A stretch of 64,000 bases of DNA, taken from Pacificoceanicola sp048553275. GTDB taxonomy: Bacteria; Pseudomonadota; Alphaproteobacteria; Rhodobacterales; Rhodobacteraceae. Below the pieces are notes generated by a model. It saw nothing but the letters and a program-made list of their open reading frames with translations. It made no database searches and had not been told where the DNA came from. Below are positions 50,984-60,307 of the stretch, piece after piece. Each line of letters opens with the position of its first letter. Positions within the stretch are counted from its first letter, which is position 1. The stretch is from assembly GCF_048553275.1 (NCBI RefSeq), contig NZ_JBLZMW010000002.1:124001-188000 (forward strand), written 5' to 3'. The translations under genes were made by a program, and so were the position numbers.

Positions 50984-52353
50984 TGGATGGCACAGTCCTT
51001 GTCGCAGATGACGACCGCACGATCCGGACGGTCCTGACCCAGGCCCTGACCCGCGCCGGGTGCAAGGTTCATGCAACCTCCAGTCTGACCACGCTGATGC
51101 GCTGGGTGGGTGAGGGAAAGGGTGATGTGGTGATTTCCGATGTCATGATGCCCGACGGCAATGGCCTCGAAATGCTGCCCAAGATCAATGAGGACCGCCC
51201 GGACCTGCCGGTCATCGTGATCTCGGCGCAGAATACCATCATGACCGCCATTCAGGCCGCCGAAGCGGAAGCCTACGACTATCTGCCCAAACCGTTCGAT
51301 TTGCCGGATCTGATGAAACGCACGGCCAAGGCCCTGGAAAACCGGGGTCGCGCGCCCCGGCGCGAGGAGACAGTGGTGGGTGCCGATGAGCCCGACGAGT
51401 TGCCGCTGGTGGGGCGCACCCCCGCGATGCAGGCGCTCTACCGTCTTGTGGCGCGCGTGATGAATACCGATCTTCCCGTGCTTGTCGCGGGCGAGAGCGG
51501 CACCGGCAAAAGCTTGATTGCGAAGGCCATTCACGACTTCTCCGACCGCCGCACGCTGCCCTTTGTGACCGTCACGGGCGCCGATCTGGCCGATCTCGAA
51601 GGCCCCGCCAAGGTGCTGGCGCGGGTCAAGGGCGGCACGCTGCTGATCGACGAGATCGCGGATATTTCCGACGAGGTGCAGGCGCGGATCGTGCGCATGA
51701 TGGACGTGCCGGGCGAGCATGTGCCGCGCTTCATGGCCACCACGCAGTATGACCCCGGTTCGCTCATGGACGGCGGCAAGGTGCGGCAGGACCTGTTCTA
51801 TCGCCTTGACGGCGCCACCATCACCGTCCCGTCGCTGCGCGAGCGCGTCGAGGACATCTCCCTGCTGGCTGATCATTTCTTTGCCCGCACCGAACGCGAA
51901 GGCGCGCCAAAACGCTGGCTGTCGAAGGATGCGGCCGAGCTGTTCCGGGTCTACAGCTGGCCGGGGAACGTGCGGCAGCTCGAAAACGCCGTGCGGCGGC
52001 TCAGCCTGACCAGTCTCGCCGAGGAAATCACCCGCGCAGAGGTTGAGTCCGTGCTTGGCAATCAGCCGGAAACCGGACCGGTGCTGCAGGGCGGTGATGC
52101 CGAAAAACTGGGCGCTTCGGTCGCGCGGCACCTGCGGCGGTATTTCGATCTGCACGGCTCCATGTTGCCGCCGCCGGGGCTGCATGGGCGCATCATCAAG
52201 GAGGTCGAAGGCCCCCTGATCGAGATCGCATTGGAGGCAACCGGCGGGAATCAGGCAAAATGTGCCGATCTGCTCGGCATCAACCGCAATACCTTGCGGA
52301 AAAAAATTACCGACCTTGATATTCGCGTGACACGACGCCGCAAGTTGATGTAA
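50983..52353 (+). CDS. ntrC: Nitrogen response regulator NtrC (lacks the sigma54-contact loop)
   Basis: A 456-residue activator with receiver domain (phospho-Asp53 in ISDVMMPDGNG), AAA+ domain (Walker A AGESGTGKSLIAKAI; Walker B GGTLLIDEIAD) and C-terminal Fis-type HTH (ANQAKCADLLGINRNTL-like GGNQAKCADLLGINRNTLRK). Between Walker A and B the usual FGHEKGAFTGA segment is absent: the region reads GADLADLEGPAKVLARVK. This matches R. capsulatus NtrC, which activates sigma70 promoters. Expected targets include amtB and nitrogen assimilation genes. Confidence 0.96.
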   Translation: MDGTVLVADDDRTIRTVLTQALTRAGCKVHATSSLTTLMRWVGEGKGDVVISDVMMPDGNGLEMLPKINEDRPDLPVIVISAQNTIMTAIQAAEAEAYDYLPKPFDLPDLMKRTAKALENRGRAPRREETVVGADEPDELPLVGRTPAMQALYRLVARVMNTDLPVLVAGESGTGKSLIAKAIHDFSDRRTLPFVTVTGADLADLEGPAKVLARVKGGTLLIDEIADISDEVQARIVRMMDVPGEHVPRFMATTQYDPGSLMDGGKVRQDLFYRLDGATITVPSLRERVEDISLLADHFFARTEREGAPKRWLSKDAAELFRVYSWPGNVRQLENAVRRLSLTSLAEEITRAEVESVLGNQPETGPVLQGGDAEKLGASVARHLRRYFDLHGSMLPPPGLHGRIIKEVEGPLIEIALEATGGNQAKCADLLGINRNTLRKKITDLDIRVTRRRKLM

Positions 52354-52407
52354 AAGGGCCACATAACTGTGGCACCCTCGCCATGACTTGAGGGGAGATC
52401 ACAAAAT

Positions 52408-54759
52408 ATGGCGGTCGCTGCCTTTGGCAGCACATCAATGCGAGGGTTGGCTGTGGCCACACGAGCACGGTCCGGCGCAGGCGGCAGTGTCTGGGCACGT
52501 CTCAATCGTTTGAGGCGCGCGCGTCGGGTGCAGAACTGGATGGCGCTGGCGCTTGTCGCGCTGGGTCCGATCCTTGCGCTTGCAACCTTTGCAGTGCTTG
52601 GTCCTCTGGACACTGGCGCCGGCACGCAGCTCAGCCTGCGGCTGATCCTGCTGGCCGATCTGGTCTACGTCCTTCTGGTTGCAACGCTGGTGCTTGGCCG
52701 GGTGACGCGGATGATCGCGGCGCGGCGGGCGCAATCGGCGGGCTCGCGGCTGCACCTGCGGCTGACCGGGGCTTTTGCGCTCATGGCGCTGTTGCCGGCG
52801 ATCACCGTGGCGGTCTTTGCGGTCATCACCATCAACATCGGCCTTGAGACCTGGTTTTCCAGCCGCGTGCAGAACGTTGTCGCCGCCTCCCGCGCCGCTG
52901 CGGAAGCCTATGAAAGCGAACAAAGCGCCGCGCTGAAGCAGGACGCATGGGCGCTTGGCGGCTTTGTCGATCAGAACCGCCGTCTGCTCTTGCTGAACCC
53001 CACGGTCACGCTGCGCCAGTTGCTTTCGGACGGGCAGGGGCAGATCCAGCGCGGGCTGAACGAGGCTTTCGTGATCGACAGCAACGGCGAAATACTGGCG
53101 CGGGGCGAGCGCTCGTATCTTTTCGATTATGAACAGCCGTCCGAGACGGATTTCGCCCGGGCTGACGCCGAGCGCGTCGCGCTGATCGCGGATTGGCGAA
53201 ATGACGAATACCGCGCCCTTGTGCCGCTGCAGGCGTTTGTCGATCGCTATCTTTATGTCAGCCGTTCCGTTGACGGGCGCATCCTTGGGCTGCTGGACGA
53301 GGCGCAGCAGACCGCGCAGTTCTACCAGCAGCAGGAAAGCGAGCGCGGGCGGCGCCTGTTCGATTTTGCGCTGCTTTACCTGGGGTTTGCGCTGCTTCTG
53401 ATCCTCGCCGCGACCTGGGCGGGCCTGTGGTTTGCCGAACGGCTGTCGCGGCCCGTCGGGCGGCTGGCCGGAGCGGCGCAGCAGGTTGGCGCGGGCGATC
53501 TGAATGTACAGGTCATCGAGGATGACGGCGACGACGAGATTTCCATGCTCGGACGCTATTTCAACCAGATGACGCGGCAACTGAAGGCGCAGCGCGAGAC
53601 CCTTTTGGAAAACACGCGGCAGATCGAACGCCGCCAGCGGCTGTTCGATTCCGTGCTCTACTCGGTCACTTCCGGCGTTGTCGGTCTGGACGAAAACGGC
53701 AGTGTGACCTTCGTCAACCGCTCCGCGCAACGCCTGCTGGGCTGGAGCGAGACCCACCGCGCCGACCCGATTTCCGTGGCCGTGCCGGAGTTTGCCGCGC
53801 TGTTCGACCGGATGCGCGAAGAGGACCGCGAAAGCCTTCAGGAGGAAGTCAAGGTCAGCCGCGAGGGGCAGTTGGAGCACTTGCTGGTGCGTCTCGCGAC
53901 GCGGCGGCGGGGCGATGGCAGCCTCGAAGGCTTCGTGGTGGCCTTTGACGATGTGACGGATCTGGTCAGCGCACAGCGTATGGCGGCCTGGGGGGATGTG
54001 GCGCGGCGCATTGCGCATGAGATCAAGAACCCGCTCACGCCGATCAAACTCTCGGCGGAGCGCATTCAACGCAGTTTTGTGAAGCGGCTGGGCGCGGAGG
54101 ACGCCGAAAAGGTGACCGGTCTGACCGAACGGATCGTGCGCCAGACCGATGATCTGCGCCGCATTGTCGACGAGTTCTCCAAGTTCGCGCGTATGCCCGA
54201 GCCGGAGCGCAAACCCGAGGATCTCGGCGATCTGCTGCGCGGGATTGTGCTGCTGCAGGAAAGTGGTCAGCCGGACGTGGACTTCCACGTGGCCATTCCC
54301 GCAACGCCGATGCCGGTCGAGCTTGACGCGACGATGATCGGACAGGCGCTGACCAACCTGATCAAGAACGCGGGCGAAGCCATTGAAACCCTGCAGGAAA
54401 CGGGTGCCCCGGACGGGCACAAGCCGCAGATCCGGGTGGAATTGCAACAGATCGAGGGCACCCGCGCCGAGATCCGCATCATGGATAACGGCATCGGCCT
54501 GCCCGAGGACCGGGCGCGCCTGTTCGAGCCATATGTGACGACACGCGACAAGGGCACGGGCCTCGGCCTGCCCATCGTCAAGAAGATCATCGAGGAGCAC
54601 GGCGGTACGCTGACCCTCGAAGATGCACCCGCCTTTGAGGAGGGGGCACATGCCGGGGCCATGGCGGTGGTCCGGTTGGCGCTCGATCCGGCGGCGCAGG
54701 CCGACACGGACGAGAAACGAGAACAAGAAGAGCAGGCCAGGAAATTGCAGGAGGTTTGA
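52408..54759 (+). CDS. ntrY: Membrane sensor kinase NtrY
   Basis: A 783-residue sensor with three to four N-terminal TM segments, a periplasmic loop of about 200 residues, a further TM helix, HAMP domain (RLSRPVGRLAGAAQQVGAGD), PAS domain (VVGLDENGSVTFVNRSAQ), phospho-acceptor His in RRIAHEIKNPLTPIKLS and ATPase motifs (NLIKNAGEA, DKGTGLGLPIVKK). Cognate regulator NtrX is encoded 25 bp downstream. It affects nitrogen and redox or envelope control in alphaproteobacteria. AGGGGAGA precedes the ATG. Confidence 0.95.
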   Translation: MAVAAFGSTSMRGLAVATRARSGAGGSVWARLNRLRRARRVQNWMALALVALGPILALATFAVLGPLDTGAGTQLSLRLILLADLVYVLLVATLVLGRVTRMIAARRAQSAGSRLHLRLTGAFALMALLPAITVAVFAVITINIGLETWFSSRVQNVVAASRAAAEAYESEQSAALKQDAWALGGFVDQNRRLLLLNPTVTLRQLLSDGQGQIQRGLNEAFVIDSNGEILARGERSYLFDYEQPSETDFARADAERVALIADWRNDEYRALVPLQAFVDRYLYVSRSVDGRILGLLDEAQQTAQFYQQQESERGRRLFDFALLYLGFALLLILAATWAGLWFAERLSRPVGRLAGAAQQVGAGDLNVQVIEDDGDDEISMLGRYFNQMTRQLKAQRETLLENTRQIERRQRLFDSVLYSVTSGVVGLDENGSVTFVNRSAQRLLGWSETHRADPISVAVPEFAALFDRMREEDRESLQEEVKVSREGQLEHLLVRLATRRRGDGSLEGFVVAFDDVTDLVSAQRMAAWGDVARRIAHEIKNPLTPIKLSAERIQRSFVKRLGAEDAEKVTGLTERIVRQTDDLRRIVDEFSKFARMPEPERKPEDLGDLLRGIVLLQESGQPDVDFHVAIPATPMPVELDATMIGQALTNLIKNAGEAIETLQETGAPDGHKPQIRVELQQIEGTRAEIRIMDNGIGLPEDRARLFEPYVTTRDKGTGLGLPIVKKIIEEHGGTLTLEDAPAFEEGAHAGAMAVVRLALDPAAQADTDEKREQEEQARKLQEV

Positions 54760-54784
54760 AGCGGATCATGGGTAAGGGCACGAT

Positions 54785-56203
54785 ATGAGCGATATTCTGA
54801 TTGTCGATGACGAGCGCGATATTCGCGAGCTGATCGGGGACATTCTCGAAGACGAGGGCTTTACCACCCGTCTTGCGGGGAACAGTACGGATGCGATGAA
54901 TGAAATCAACGCCGAGCCCCCGGCGCTGCTGATCCTCGATATCTGGCTCAAGGACAGCAAGATGGACGGGATCGACATCCTCAAGACCGTCAAGCGTGAC
55001 AACCCCGACATTCCGGTGGTCATTATTTCCGGCCATGGCAATATCGAGATCGCCGTCGCGGCGATCAAGCAGGGCGCCTATGATTTCATCGAAAAGCCGT
55101 TCAACATTGATCAGCTTCTGGTGGTGATCCGGCGCGCCATGGAGACCTCGCTCCTGCGCCGCGAGAACCTGCAGCTCAAGCGCGGCGACACGCGCAACAC
55201 CGAGATGATCGGCGACAGCGCCGCGTTCCGCGCGCTTGTCGGGCAGCTGGACAAGGTCACGAAAAGCAACGGCCGGGTGATGCTCTCCGGCCCTGCGGGC
55301 AGCGGCAAGGAAGTGGCGGCACGTTACATTCATTCGCGCTCGAACCGGGCGAATGCGCCGTTTGTGACGGTGAATTGCGCCGGCGTGGAGCCGGAGATGA
55401 TGGAGGCCATGCTGTTTGGACGCGAGACCCCGCAGCGCGGCATCGAGCCGGGCTTGCTGGAGCAGGCACATGGCGGGGTGATCTACTTCGACGAGGTTGC
55501 GGACATGCCGGTGGGCACGCAGTCCAAGATCCTGCGCGTGCTGGTCGATCAGCAGTTCACCCGCGTCGGCGGCAACGACAAGGTGCGCGTGGACCTGCGC
55601 GTGATCTCGTCCACGGGACGCGAGCTGACCCAGGAAATCGCCGCGGGGCGCTTCCGCGAGGAGCTGTATCACCGTCTGAACGTGGTGCCGATCGCGGTTC
55701 CGTCGCTGGCGGAACGGCGCGAGGACATACCGCTCTTGGCCGAATATTTCATCAATGACTGCAATCAGACACAGGGCCTTCCGGTGCGCGCGATCTCCGA
55801 AGATGCGGCGGCGCTGATGCAGACCATGGTCTGGCCCGGTAACGTGCGTCAGTTGAAGAACCTCGTGGAGCGGGTGCTGATCCTCGGCGATGGCACCGGA
55901 CCGATTGGCGCGCGCGAGTTGCCGCAGGAAAGCACGCCGGGCGAGGCGGATGAGGACCGGGTGGTGCTCTCCGGGACGCTGGCGACGCTGCCACTGCGCG
56001 AGGCGCGGGAAGCCTTTGAGCGCGAATACCTGCTGACGCAGATCAACCGTTTTGGCGGCAATATCTCGCGAACCGCCTCTTTTGTCGGCATGGAGCGCTC
56101 AGCGCTGCATCGCAAGCTCAAGTCGCTGGGCGTGGTGACCAGCCAGAAGGCGGGCAGCCGCGTGGCCCGTGTCGATGAGGACGCGGTGGAGCGGGCTTCC
56201 TGA
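54785..56203 (+). CDS. ntrX: Response regulator NtrX
   Basis: A 472-residue regulator: receiver domain with Asp52 in LLILDIWLKDSK, AAA+ domain (GPAGSGKEVAARYIHS; GVIYFDEVADMP) and Fis-type HTH (NISRTASFVGMERSALHRKL). The GAFTGA motif is missing: the usual position reads MLFGRETPQRGIEPG. It therefore probably does not work through sigma54. Partner of NtrY; phosphorylation by NtrB-type kinases cannot be excluded. Confidence 0.95.
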   Translation: MSDILIVDDERDIRELIGDILEDEGFTTRLAGNSTDAMNEINAEPPALLILDIWLKDSKMDGIDILKTVKRDNPDIPVVIISGHGNIEIAVAAIKQGAYDFIEKPFNIDQLLVVIRRAMETSLLRRENLQLKRGDTRNTEMIGDSAAFRALVGQLDKVTKSNGRVMLSGPAGSGKEVAARYIHSRSNRANAPFVTVNCAGVEPEMMEAMLFGRETPQRGIEPGLLEQAHGGVIYFDEVADMPVGTQSKILRVLVDQQFTRVGGNDKVRVDLRVISSTGRELTQEIAAGRFREELYHRLNVVPIAVPSLAERREDIPLLAEYFINDCNQTQGLPVRAISEDAAALMQTMVWPGNVRQLKNLVERVLILGDGTGPIGARELPQESTPGEADEDRVVLSGTLATLPLREAREAFEREYLLTQINRFGGNISRTASFVGMERSALHRKLKSLGVVTSQKAGSRVARVDEDAVERAS

Positions 56204-56205
56204 GC

Positions 56206-56796
56206 ATGCGTCGGCGGGCGCTTCTGACGGGGCTTGCGGCCTTGCCGCTGGCGGCCTGCGGTGGCGCGCCGGGCGTTGTCTCGACCGGTGGCGGCGCTGC
56301 CGCGATCGCGGAGGCGGCGCAATTGGCCGAGCTGAGCGCCATGATCGCGGCTCTGGGACCGGACGTGGACCGCGAGGAGGCGGCCCGCGTTGCACGGATC
56401 GCCCTGACCGAACCGAGGCAATGGGCCATCGACTGGGGCATGACGGATCCGCCGCTGATTCATAACATGAAGGTCAACGCGGGCCTGCGTCCGCGCGGCC
56501 TTTGCCGCGAATGGGCGGATGACCTCGAAGCGCGTATGCGGCGAGAAGGGGTTCAGACGCTGGGCTGGCACCGGGCCATTGCCAATCACGACAGCCTTCT
56601 GATCGAACACTCGACCTTGATCGTATCGGCCAGGGGCGACGCGATGGCGCAGGGGATCGTTCTGGACCCTTGGCGGCTTGGCATGGGGCGCTTGTTCTAT
56701 GCCCGTGTCACGGAGGATCCCAAGTACGACTGGACCCCGCGACAACAGGTCTTTGCCTTCAAGCGGGCAAGGGACGCGCGACGGTCGGGCCGGTAG
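56206..56796 (+). CDS. Lipoprotein with a possible Cys-His-Asp site
   Basis: A 196-residue predicted lipoprotein: signal with lipobox LAAC (Cys18) and basic MRRR. It starts 2 bp after the ntrX stop. The mature part contains GLCREWADDL (Cys100), LLIEHSTLIVSA (His135) and GIVLDPWRLGMGRLF (Asp154), in the order and spacing of transglutaminase-like or papain-like folds. No known family was recognised with certainty. Its fixed place in the ntr operon suggests an envelope function linked to NtrYX. Confidence 0.7.
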   Translation: MRRRALLTGLAALPLAACGGAPGVVSTGGGAAAIAEAAQLAELSAMIAALGPDVDREEAARVARIALTEPRQWAIDWGMTDPPLIHNMKVNAGLRPRGLCREWADDLEARMRREGVQTLGWHRAIANHDSLLIEHSTLIVSARGDAMAQGIVLDPWRLGMGRLFYARVTEDPKYDWTPRQQVFAFKRARDARRSGR

Positions 56797-57007
56797 GACG
56801 GGGCGATTTCGCATAAGGGACATGGCCAGACGCGTTTCTCATCCCGAACAGTGCAACGCGGTTTTCGGATCGGATGAGGAAGCCAGAATATTCCTCCCAT
56901 CAGCGCGTACCGCAGGCCGGGACGGGCCTCGGGGCAAAGCTTTTGGGGGCGTTGACCGGCGGCGCGGGGCGTGTCATTCCGGAAGCTGGACTGGATAAGG
57001 ATCGGCC

Positions 57008-58384
57008 ATGAAGGTCATCATTTGTGGTGCCGGCCAGGTTGGCTGGCAGATCGCGCGGCATCTTTCGGGTGAGCGAAACGACGTGACAGTCGTCGACAGC
57101 AATCCCGACCTCGTGCGCCGGGCCACCGATACGCTGGACGTGCAGGGGATCGCCGGTTTTGCCAGCTATCCCGATGTGCTCGAAAAGGCGGGCGCGCGCG
57201 ACGCAGACATGATCATCGCCGCGACCCATTCCGACGAGGTCAACATGGTGACCTGCCAGGTCGCGCATTCGGTGTTTTCGGTGCCGCGCAAGATCGCGCG
57301 GCTGCGCTCGCAAAGTTATCTCACCGCGATATATTCGGATCTGTACCGGCGGGATCATCTGCCCATCGACGTGGTCATCAGCCCCGAGCGCGAGGTCGCG
57401 GAGGCGGCGTTGCAGCGGCTGTCGGCACCGGCGGCCTTTGATACGGAGACCTTTCTTGACGGCCGCGCGCATCTGCTTGGCCTGTCGATCGACGAGGATT
57501 GTCCGATCGTCAACACGCCGCTGCGCCAACTCACGGACCTGTTTTCGACGCTGCGCTCGGTGGTCGTGGGCATTCGCCGGGAGGGTACGCTTTTTGCGCC
57601 GGAAGCGCGGGATCAGCTTTTCGTGGGCGACAGCTGTTATGTCATGGTGCATCAGGAGGACGTGCGCCGGGCCCTGGAGATCTTCGGCAAATCCCAGCGC
57701 AAGCAGGAGCGGATCGTCATCCTCGGTGGCGGCAACGTCGGCCTCGCGGTGGCGCAGCGGCTTGAGGAGGGGCGCGAGCGGATCCGGGCCAAGGTCATCG
57801 AACGCGACCGCAAGAATGCCGAGCGTGCGGCGGAGGCGCTGGAACGGACCATCGTGCTGCATGGCGATGGGCTTGACGCCGCCTTGCTGAGCGAGGCCGG
57901 GGTGGAGCGTGCGGATGCGGTGCTCTGTGTCACCGATGACGACAAGACCAACATGCTGGCGGCCGTGCGTGCCAAGGCGGCGGGCTGTCCGATGGCCATT
58001 GCTCTGGTCAACGATCCGACGTTGATCGAACTGATGGAGCCTCTGGGCATCGACGCCTATATCAACCCGCGCGCCACCACGGTAAGCTCGATCCTGCGTC
58101 ATATCCGCCATGGCCGGGTCAGCCGGGTGTATTCCATCGGCGATGCGGAGGCGGAAGTGATCGAGGCAGAGGTGCTGTCGACCTCCTCCATGGCCGGGGC
58201 ACGGCTGCGCGATATCGACTTTCCCGAAGGTGTGCTGGTCGGGGCGATCCGCAACGGTGACAAGGTGGTCAAACCCTCTGGCGGTCTGCTGATCGAGGCG
58301 GGCGATCACATCGTGCTCTTTGCGCTCGCCAAGGACGTGCCGGAGGTCGAGCGCCTTCTGCAGGTCTCCATCGACTTTTTCTGA
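57008..58384 (+). CDS. trkA: Trk potassium uptake protein TrkA
   Basis: A 458-residue NAD-binding regulatory subunit with two Rossmann domains: KVIICGAGQVGWQIARHLSG at the N-terminus and IVILGGGNVGLAVAQRLEE near residue 235, each followed by an RCK_C domain. It gates the TrkH channel encoded 3 bp downstream. AAGGATC precedes the ATG. Confidence 0.96.
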   Translation: MKVIICGAGQVGWQIARHLSGERNDVTVVDSNPDLVRRATDTLDVQGIAGFASYPDVLEKAGARDADMIIAATHSDEVNMVTCQVAHSVFSVPRKIARLRSQSYLTAIYSDLYRRDHLPIDVVISPEREVAEAALQRLSAPAAFDTETFLDGRAHLLGLSIDEDCPIVNTPLRQLTDLFSTLRSVVVGIRREGTLFAPEARDQLFVGDSCYVMVHQEDVRRALEIFGKSQRKQERIVILGGGNVGLAVAQRLEEGRERIRAKVIERDRKNAERAAEALERTIVLHGDGLDAALLSEAGVERADAVLCVTDDDKTNMLAAVRAKAAGCPMAIALVNDPTLIELMEPLGIDAYINPRATTVSSILRHIRHGRVSRVYSIGDAEAEVIEAEVLSTSSMAGARLRDIDFPEGVLVGAIRNGDKVVKPSGGLLIEAGDHIVLFALAKDVPEVERLLQVSIDFF

Positions 58385-58387
58385 GCC

Positions 58388-59902
58388 ATGATGCTGCTGC
58401 GCCTGCCGCTGTTCCTGCTGCTGACGGGGATCGTGTCGCTCTCGATGCTGATCCCGGCTGGATATGCGCTGGCCATCGAGGAATTTCACGACGCTCGCGC
58501 GTTTTTCTACAGTGGCCTTGTGGGGATCGTGCTGACCGCGCTGGTGGCGTTGGCGCTTGCCAATCGCGAGCATAACACCAGCGGACTGCGTCAGCTTCTG
58601 GCGCTTCTGGCGGCCTTCATCTTTCTGCCGATTTTTCTTGCCGTGCCGTTCTTCGAGGCGGTGCGCACGACCACATTCCATTCGGCATATTTCGAGATGG
58701 TCTCGTCGCTCACGACCACCGGCGCCACGCTCTTCGAACCGGCGCGGCTGTCCGGACCCGAGCATCTCTGGCGCGGGCAGGTGGGGTGGATTGGCGGGTT
58801 GATCATCTGGGTCTCCGCCTCTGCGATCCTCGCGCCGATGACCCTCGGCGGGTTCGAGGTCACCGCCAGCGGCGAGCCGGGACAGATGATTGCCCAGGGC
58901 GCGGCGCGCGGTGTCCGACGCGATCCGATGCAGCGGCTGGAGCGCAGCGCCCGCGTGCTGATCCCGGTTTATACCGGGTTGACGCTGGCGCTGTGCATCA
59001 TGTTGCTGGTCGCCGGAGAGAAGCCGCTTGTTGCGCTCATGCATGCGATGGCGGTCATGGCGACATCCGGTATCTCGCCGGTGGGCGGGGTCTCCGGGAT
59101 GGCGAGCGGCATGGCGGGAGAGATGGTGCTGTTCTGCTTCATGTTCTTTGCGCTGTCCCGGCTGACGTTCTCCACCGACACCACGAGCCAGGCCAGCCGG
59201 CCGGGGCTTGGCTATGATCCGGAGTTCCGGCTTGGCCTGGTGATCATCACCATTGTACCGGTGCTGTTCTTCATGCGCCACTGGGTGGCGTCCTTCGAGG
59301 TCGGCGAGGAGCAGGATCTCGTTGCCGGGCTCCGCTCGCTTTGGGGCGGGTTGTTCACCGCGCTCTCTTTTCTCAGCACCACGGGGTTTCTGAGCAATGA
59401 CTGGGCCACGGCGCAGGGCTGGTCGGGGCTGTCGACGCCGGGCATCGTTCTGATGGGGCTGGCCATGGTCGGTGGCGGCGTCGCCACCACCGCTGGCGGG
59501 GTCAAGCTGATGCGGGTCTATGCGCTCTATCTCAATGGCACGCGCGAGATCGAGCGGCTGATCCATCCGCATTCGGTGGGCCGTGTCGGGCTGGTCAGTC
59601 GCCGCATCCGACGCGAGGGGGCCTTTATCGCCTGGGTCTTCTTTATGATGTTCGCGCTGACCATCGCCTTGTTTTCCATGGCCTTCGGGCTGTTTGGCTA
59701 TGATTTCGAGCAGGCCATGGTTCTGACCGTCGCGGCGCTGGCCAACACCGGGCCGCTGGTCGCTTTTGCCGGAGAGGCGCCCATCTCGCTGCAGTCGCTC
59801 GGCACCGGCGCACAGCTTTTGATGAGCGCCGGGATGATCCTCGGGCGGCTTGAGCTTCTGGCGATCGTGGTGATGCTTTCGCCGGATCTGTGGCGCAACT
59901 GA
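58388..59902 (+). CDS. trkH: Trk potassium uptake channel TrkH
   Basis: A 504-residue polytopic membrane protein with four P-loop repeats: SLTTTGATLFEP, AMAVMATSGISPVGG, LSTTGFLSNDW and TVAALANTGPLV, the K+ selectivity-filter-like segments. Partner TrkA is immediately upstream. No terminator was seen before hfq, which has its own 165-bp leader. Confidence 0.95.
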   Translation: MMLLRLPLFLLLTGIVSLSMLIPAGYALAIEEFHDARAFFYSGLVGIVLTALVALALANREHNTSGLRQLLALLAAFIFLPIFLAVPFFEAVRTTTFHSAYFEMVSSLTTTGATLFEPARLSGPEHLWRGQVGWIGGLIIWVSASAILAPMTLGGFEVTASGEPGQMIAQGAARGVRRDPMQRLERSARVLIPVYTGLTLALCIMLLVAGEKPLVALMHAMAVMATSGISPVGGVSGMASGMAGEMVLFCFMFFALSRLTFSTDTTSQASRPGLGYDPEFRLGLVIITIVPVLFFMRHWVASFEVGEEQDLVAGLRSLWGGLFTALSFLSTTGFLSNDWATAQGWSGLSTPGIVLMGLAMVGGGVATTAGGVKLMRVYALYLNGTREIERLIHPHSVGRVGLVSRRIRREGAFIAWVFFMMFALTIALFSMAFGLFGYDFEQAMVLTVAALANTGPLVAFAGEAPISLQSLGTGAQLLMSAGMILGRLELLAIVVMLSPDLWRN

Positions 59903-60067
59903 GAGCCGTTGCGCGCGGGGCGGGTGCCGGAAACATTGGTCAACCATTTGGACCTGTTTTCAAAAAGTCCAATTTTTGCGCTGGAAACTCCAGCCTGTCC
60001 AAGACATACTCCCCCGAAGATAGGGGCGCGCCTTGCGAGGTGCGATACAAGAACAAAGGCAATTTCA

Positions 60068-60307
60068 ATGGCTTCGGACAGACAGAACCTGCAGGACGCA
60101 TTTCTCAATCATGTGCGCAAGACCAAGGTTCCGGTAACGGTTTTCCTGATCAACGGGGTCAAACTGCAGGGTGTTATCACCTGGTTTGACAATTTCTGCG
60201 TGCTCTTGCGCCGGGATGGTCAGAGCCAGCTGGTGTACAAACACGCCATCAGCACGATCATGCCGTCGCAGCCGATCAACCTTTATGACGGTGAAGACGC
60301 TTCTTGA
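60068..60307 (+). CDS. hfq: RNA chaperone Hfq
   Basis: A 79-residue Sm-like protein: QNLQDAFLNHVRKTKVPVTV, INGVKLQGVITWFDNFCVLL, and the YKHAISTIMP Sm2 motif. It has the short C-terminus usual for alphaproteobacteria. Start at 60068 gives the standard MASDRQNLQD. Overlaps hflX by 4 bp. Confidence 0.97.
   Translation: MASDRQNLQDAFLNHVRKTKVPVTVFLINGVKLQGVITWFDNFCVLLRRDGQSQLVYKHAISTIMPSQPINLYDGEDAS

Noticed and set aside
52435..54726. Long minus-strand open frame opposite ntrY
   Set aside because: Antisense to a clear histidine kinase with all motifs; no recognisable domain in the shadow frame.
56900..59947. Very long open frame on the minus strand across trkA-trkH
   Set aside because: It is antisense to two certain genes; Arg/His/Pro-rich composition is the usual shadow of GC-rich codon bias.
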